From: Antitrichia curtipendula
Lineage: Eukaryota > Streptophyta > Bryopsida > Hypnales > Leucodontaceae
Reading direction: 5' to 3'
Length of the DNA: 64,000 nt
NCBI GenBank assembly: GCA_951230915.1
Contig: OX579638.1
Span: 22,028,696 to 22,092,695, forward strand
The notes under the pieces: model-generated
Databases searched by the model: none
Seen by the model: only the letters and a program-made list of their open reading frames with translations
Told to the model about the DNA's origin: nothing
Made by a program: the position numbers and the translations under genes
In this document: in pieces, positions 58,894 through 64,000 of the stretch
Position numbering within the stretch: position 1 is the first letter of the stretch
Layout: every line of letters starts with the position of its first letter

Positions 58894-59019
58894 GCATGTG
58901 TAAAAGTGTTCTAATTGACCTAAGGACCACTCAACTCCCAATATAGGGGCACCATTTACACTACACACCCACAACTGCATTCCTTATTAAAATGCATACT
59001 TGTGAATACAAATTTGAGA

Positions 59020-59354
59020 TAAGGTAATAGGTCTAAGAATCACCCACCTGAGAGCTAAAATTGAATTTTCGGGAGGTGAAGCTTCTTGAAATAGTTTTCA
59101 ATAAATTTTACCTGAAAGACAGGTGGAATTGGCATCTATCCCAATTCGTTTCATATTTTTTGGAGCTGTGTGGAATTAGTTATAAAATTTTGAAGTTGGA
59201 ATGGCATAGGGCTCTAAAATCGTCCCCCCCCCTAAAATGTTCAATATTTGTATTATATTACTGAAGGCTATAAAAAAGCAACATCTACACATAGTGTACA
59301 TGTGAGAATGTGGACAGTTTTAGAGCTTGTGTGATTTTAGAGCCTGTTACCTTA
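59020..59354. mobile_element. TIR element of the TAAGGTA superfamily (335 bp)
   Basis: The left end TAAGGTAATAGGTCTAAGAA is mirrored by the right end, whose complement reads TAAGGTAACAGGCTCTAAAA. The interior shares phrases with 32223-32529. The right side has an internal partial duplicate (GTTTTAGAGCTTGTGTGA then TTTTAGAGCCTGTTAC). Confidence 0.75.
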
Positions 59355-59661
59355 TACGTTTCTTGCTTTCTTTAGTTCGCAGCATTACCAATTTTGCTCT
59401 CTCTTCCAAATGATTTTTTTATCTGTGGTGAGTACTGTACAACTGCTATTGCCTGGCACCTGAAAAGACAGTTGTCGGCACTCCGACACACTCCTTGAAT
59501 CTACATGCCGGTGCCCCCAACTTTCAGCTTGATGATGTGTCCTCAGGTTGATGACGTGTCTGTCCAGCTATGCGACTTCAGAACCGTTTGATTATTGCCC
59601 ATCCTTAGCCAATTGTCAAACGCCACGCTGGCAAGACAACATGGTTAACCGGTTATGCCTG

Positions 59662-59792
59662 TAAGGTAATAGGTCCATAAATCACCCACCTAAGAGTTGA
59701 AACTGAATTTTGGGGGAGGCGGAGATGAAGAAACAACATGTACACATAGTGTAGATTTGAAGAGGTGGGCAATTTTAGAGCGTGTTACCTTA
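59662..59792. mobile_element. Short deletion derivative of the TAAGGTA element (131 bp)
   Basis: It has the same left end as 59020 (TAAGGTAATAGGTCCATAAA) and the same right end (TTTTAGAGCGTGTTACCTTA), but most of the interior is missing. It shares ACACATAGTGTA with the longer copy. Confidence 0.75.
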
Positions 59793-61923
59793 GTTGTTTG
59801 AAATAGAGTTCTCACACACAACTCAATGTGATGAAATTGCTAGCATCCATGTCTTTGTCGTTCACAAAAAAATTGTAGTTGAATAAAAATTATACTACAA
59901 ACTAGAGTTAAAAGTGAAATAAGGAATTGAATGGAGGGCGACAATATGTAGCATTTAGAATAACTCTAATGTAAACACTAAATTTGTTCTTATTTGTGTA
60001 TAAAGTATTTAAACTTAAAATATACAAATTCTAATTTAAAAAAAACTTGAACCCTATATTGATGTTTTTTCAAAGTATAGTTCACATTATAAAAAATCAT
60101 CAACATTTAATAATACATGACATCTTGTGGATTCAACAAATGAATGTTCATGCCCACTATCATACTAAATGAAAAATTGACTTTAAAGATAATGAATGCT
60201 ACATATGAAATTGATTACACTTGAGATCAATCAAGAGATAAGAAAGTGAAGAAAAAAAATTTACTAGTAAAGTTGATAAGAAGTAAGGTTAAGATTAATA
60301 TGATGTGTATATTTTCAAAATAAAAGTACTAGAAAAAACCATAATGGATAGGATTAAACTTTGGTAGGAAGTTATGATTAAACTTGGTCTCCTAAGTGCT
60401 CTCTAAACTATACACAATAGTCTCCTATCATATAACTTATTAACTCTATTGCTCGAAATTTGACTTATAGGAGACAAACTCCATTAATTGTGACTTATAG
60501 TGTTGCCTTCCAGTTTTCTGTCTCTAGCATCAAAGATAGAAGAAGATAATATAAGATCCAAAAAGCATAGGCCAAGATTGTGGGTGATAGCATTGCATAA
60601 GCTTTATAAAATTCTATAAACCACAAAAACAAACACACTCAAATTTATTATGTAGGAAATGGCATTAAGGAATTAAATTATTTTAGTCTTTGTTGGATCT
60701 TGTTAGCGTTTGAAAGAAGATATTAGATCGTCTTAGCATTAATTTTTGGACACCATGTGATTAATCTAAAATTTTCACAAAGTGACTAAATATAGATAAA
60801 TAAAAATACTCTCATGTTCAAAAGTGTTTTTTTGTAATTTTAAGCAAGAATCTAATAGGTCGGTTGTCCAATAAAGTTGCAAATTGATGCACTTCATTCT
60901 ATTTTTCTTATACTCTACTATCCAATCAAAATCATCACTTTTTTTTACAAGGTTTTACCTATTGAATTCTTTGCGCTTTTGCCTTAAAAACAACATAAAC
61001 AGATTTGAGGGAAAAATACAAAATTCAAGAAGTTAGGTATCCAAATTCAAACTACAAGAATGTAACGAGGGAGTCAATCTTTGTCCAAATTAGTGTAGTA
61101 CTTGATAGGTCACATTGATTATCTTCAAACTCTTGAAGGTTATATGTTGTCTCTACGGGATTCTAATCTTAAGAGAAATTAGATGTACGTCAAAGGAAAA
61201 AACACACGTATCTACATCCATGAAAAGGGTTGAGGCTTTTTGTTCAATGCTTGTCCTTCAAAGGTTATAATTTCCATCTTTGTCTAAACCAACTACACAT
61301 TTTATAACTTGAAAACTCCCAGAGAAAGGGTATCTTTTTCCCCATGATACATGAAGAAGTTGTAGTGGAAGATTGAAAGCTAAAGAAGGTGATTACAAAA
61401 TTCAACATTAGCTAGAGGGCCCCCCCCCCCCTCATATTAGGCAAAACAAAGGGATTGAACAAAGGTTAACAATGTTACAAATCTTCAACTTTGGGAGCAA
61501 AATATTTCCTTACATAAATTTAATATTAAATTCTTCCCAATCCTACAAAAGCAAAGTGTATACTACTACTGTTTCTTCACTTCTATGGAGTATATATGAT
61601 ACCTCTCCATAGACTAAGTCATTTTTTTCTAAATCAACAATAACTACCTTCAGACACTAAATAGAGCCTTTCTATTAATGGATGGCATCACTCATCTAAT
61701 TAGAGCATCATCACTTGGCTTAAAAAACAAGCTTGAAAAGAGAATGATACAGAAGCCAAGTGATATGTTGGGTAATCAACCACTAGTCAATTTATTTTTA
61801 GGGCCATCTCATAAGCTTGAAAAAACAATCCTATTTTTAAATCTAAGGGCCTACTCACCTTGAAAAGGCCTACTTGCCTTTGCGAACTTGAAACTAGATG
61901 TGAGACCTGGTATAAACATGCTC
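59793..61923. other. AT-rich spacer, nothing recognised
   Basis: No gene or intact repeat. A run of 12 C lies at 61420-61431. Confidence 0.45.
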
Positions 61924-62152
61924 TTAACCCATAAACAACATTGAGGATGTTTTTCGGCCAATGAATGACAAAAAATCTCTCCATGCAGGACAAAAGTGCA
62001 ACTATTCATCTTCCAAATTTTGTATGAAAAGGGAAGATCTTCTACGATAGTTTGTCTTCCAATGAGTGCTTTTGCATTTTTTAAAGCGAACAATTCACAT
62101 GGTACCAAAACAAATCATTTCCACAGTGACAAGCTCGTCGTTTAAGGGTTAA
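61924..62152. mobile_element. TTAA-bounded MITE, family 2 (229 bp)
   Basis: The left end TTAACCCATAAACAACATTG is mirrored by the right end, whose complement reads TTAACCCTTAAACGACGAG. TTAA lies at both edges. It aligns end to end with the diverged copy 1766-1996. Confidence 0.8.
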
Positions 62153-62559
62153 TTTACACCAATCCTAAAAATGGATTGTAGTAATATAAGCACACAAACG
62201 TTGAAGGACCAAAGCCTAGGAAGCAGGCTTCACAACTGCAATAAGTGGGCCCCCTAATTAGGCCAGGGAAAATTTACCCCTATATTGTCCCATTAAAAGA
62301 TAAATTAAAAAAATTTGCCCCCTATTTTGTGCCACTTAAATTTTGTGCTTATTCACGTATCCTTGTTCATGTGGGCCACTAATTGCAAATACGAATTCAA
62401 AATTTGGAAATTCTATCGTCTGCAGTGAATAAAAAATTCCAGTGTTTCTGCAGGACGGGGCAATACAGGAGTCAATCCTCCCTGGCCCCCTAATTAGGGT
62501 TGTTACACGTAATCACCGACGTAATCACCGGGTTATTACGAACCCTAAATTCACCACTA
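62153..62559. other. Spacer upstream of the right-edge gene
   Basis: Nothing coding is recognised. The CCCCCTAATTAG phrase occurs twice (about 62250 and 62485), which may mark a small repeat. Confidence 0.35.
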
Positions 62560-62995
62560 AGCTTTACTTTAGCAAAGGAAGTGCCACAGATTCACCAAGA
62601 CGACGATGAGAGCCCGACTGAAGTTACCGCCCGAGAGAGCGAAATCCCGCCCTGGGATGAGGCGCCAGCTGCTGCGGAGCTTCAGTTTGGTGTCGACTGA
62701 CGACTGAGCTCACTCACTCACTCACTTGGCTGATCGATCTCGGTGGAAAAATTCAGCCTTCTCGAGTGCTGCTACGGCTAGCGACTGAGGGAATTCCGCA
62801 TCTCGGCCCGCTCGCTTTCCTCTTCGCCACTCTGCTTAGGGTTGTCCGCGGAGCTTTTTCCGTGGAGCTCGTTGCGCATCGTGCGCGGTCCCTGGCCTCG
62901 ATTCGAAGGTCGCGCCTGTTGTTTTAGGGTTGTTCTCGGTCGGTGTGGGGATTCTTTTCTGCGCTGCGGAGGTTGTGGAGGAAAAATTCAGTTTT
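62560..62995 (+). other. Probable 5'UTR exon of a gene that continues off the right edge
   Basis: The composition turns GC-rich at about 62560, with a (CTCA)n run near 62708-62724 and many CpG. A consensus donor GTAAGT starts at 62996. Short open frames (62500-62700, 62842-63039) show no family resemblance and are more likely leader. The coding part of the gene is outside the window. Confidence 0.4.
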
Positions 62996-64000
62996 GTAAG
63001 TGGTGGCCTGATTTGGATTTTGCTGATATTGACTACTAATCGTGAATCGAGGGGACACGGGAGAGCTTGGGGAGTGTCGGAAATTCTGAGTTGGATGAGC
63101 GTGTGACATCAGAAAGGAGCAACGATGAACGATCTCTGCTTTAGCTAGTTGTTGTGATCATTCTTTGCGTGGAGAGTGAAACACGGAATGGAATCTTTAG
63201 TTTCTTGTGTGAATCCCTGCGTGTCGTTTATTTTTCATGAGCGGATTTGACAAGCTGCTTAATCTGTGATTGCACTTCGGAATACATGTGTGCGCGGGTG
63301 GTGACGGAGTAGAGATTGTAACCCGTGTTTAGCTGAAGCGGTAGAGAGTTTGTGATGCATTATTAGTTGCTCGTTCAACGTTTCCGAGCAGGCATTTTTT
63401 TTGAGGGTGAAATTTGAGTCGAGTCGAGCTCTTGTGATAGAAATTGCTGGAAAACGTCAGGTTGTGGATTGTTACGGTCTGGAATAAATTTTAAGTTCTG
63501 GAATAAATTTTAATGTACGTGCGGGTGCGACCGCGCGCCGTGTTTGGGGAAATTGTTCTGGTAGGCATGGTTTGCGAGTTGTCTGAAAGCAAAGAACAGG
63601 GATTTTGCAGAGGGGAGGGATCGCTCTCGGGTTTAGTGTTTATGTTTCGGCGACGGTGGCAGAACTGGGAAGTGCTTGAATTGTGGATCTTCTAATTTTT
63701 GCAAAGCTTTTGCTAACGGCTTCTCATGGTTGCTTGGCTTGATGTCAGAGGGAAGATTCCTACTTCGGGGAGGTACTGGGGAAGTGCGCTTGATGGATGG
63801 AGTAGTAGTTGTGCATCGTTTCTGTGGGAAGATTTGGATAATATTTGATCTCTTTCCAGGTCTGGATTCCCGGTTCCTTTTTGGCGGAATATATTAGTGC
63901 TGGGTCAATTGATTCTGCATTCGTGTCAATCTTGTAAGTGCCTTTCTGATATAGGATGGTGAAAGGAACACTCTTGTGTTCAGCGTGTAGAATGGTGGTG
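62996..64000 (+). other. Probable first intron of the right-edge gene
   Basis: T- and G-rich sequence follows the donor at 62996, with no recognisable exon before the window ends. The direct repeat TCTGGAATAAATTTTAA at 63479-63511 is a 20-bp near-perfect tandem. Confidence 0.3.

Noticed and set aside
1..64000. tRNA, rRNA or organellar DNA insertions
   Set aside because: I saw no clover-leaf candidates with conserved box A and B sequences and no organellar gene fragments; a covariance-model scan would be needed to exclude them fully.

Overview
This is a nuclear window from a land plant. Genes are sparse, introns are short (about 0.1-1 kb) and phase-consistent, and the intergenic DNA is AT-rich and full of small inverted-repeat transposons. 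Three plant-type housekeeping or regulatory genes are clear: DA2/GW2-like, TIP41-like and XBAT33-like. The window also carries a complete gene for the axonemal protein DRC2/CCDC65, which is useful only where motile cilia are built. A plant with both should have swimming sperm, such as a bryophyte, lycophyte, fern, cycad or Ginkgo. The short introns favour a modest-sized genome (bryophyte or lycophyte), but the species cannot be fixed from the sequence alone.

Layout. 1-1.65 kb: 5' end of a DA2/GW2-type RING ubiquitin ligase (minus), with its first coding exon and a long 5'UTR intron; the rest lies off the left edge. 1.7-9.2 kb: transposon-rich spacer. 9.7-15.0 kb: DRC2 (plus, 15 exons). 15-21 kb: spacer with a CACTA-like element and decayed repeats. 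21.3-25.4 kb: TIP41-like PP2A/TOR-pathway regulator (minus, 8 exons). 25.6-30.3 kb: repeats. 30.4-31.4 kb: an unrecognised single-pass membrane protein gene (minus) with two frame breaks and a recognisable TATA box. 32-36 kb: repeats. 36.1-39.3 kb: 5' half of a glycoside hydrolase family 1 beta-glucosidase (plus), running into a 200-N gap with no 3' half beyond it. 39.5-49.5 kb: AT-rich spacer with a large inverted duplication. 49.5-54.3 kb: XBAT33-like ankyrin/RING E3 ligase (plus, 10 exons). 54.7-62.2 kb: nested and clustered transposons. 62.6-64 kb: GC-rich leader and first intron of a gene that continues off the right edge.

The genes do not form a pathway cluster; they look like ordinary independent neighbours. 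The most distinctive content is the transposon landscape. At least four families of non-autonomous elements are bounded by TTAA and have CCC-type termini, a piggyBac-like signature. One of them sits inside a retroposon that itself sits inside an older copy of the same family, with a perfect 15-bp target duplication. A second superfamily has TAAGGTA termini. There is also a Mutator-like MITE with a perfect 9-bp target duplication, a CACTA-like element, a fold-back element and a long diverged inverted duplication.
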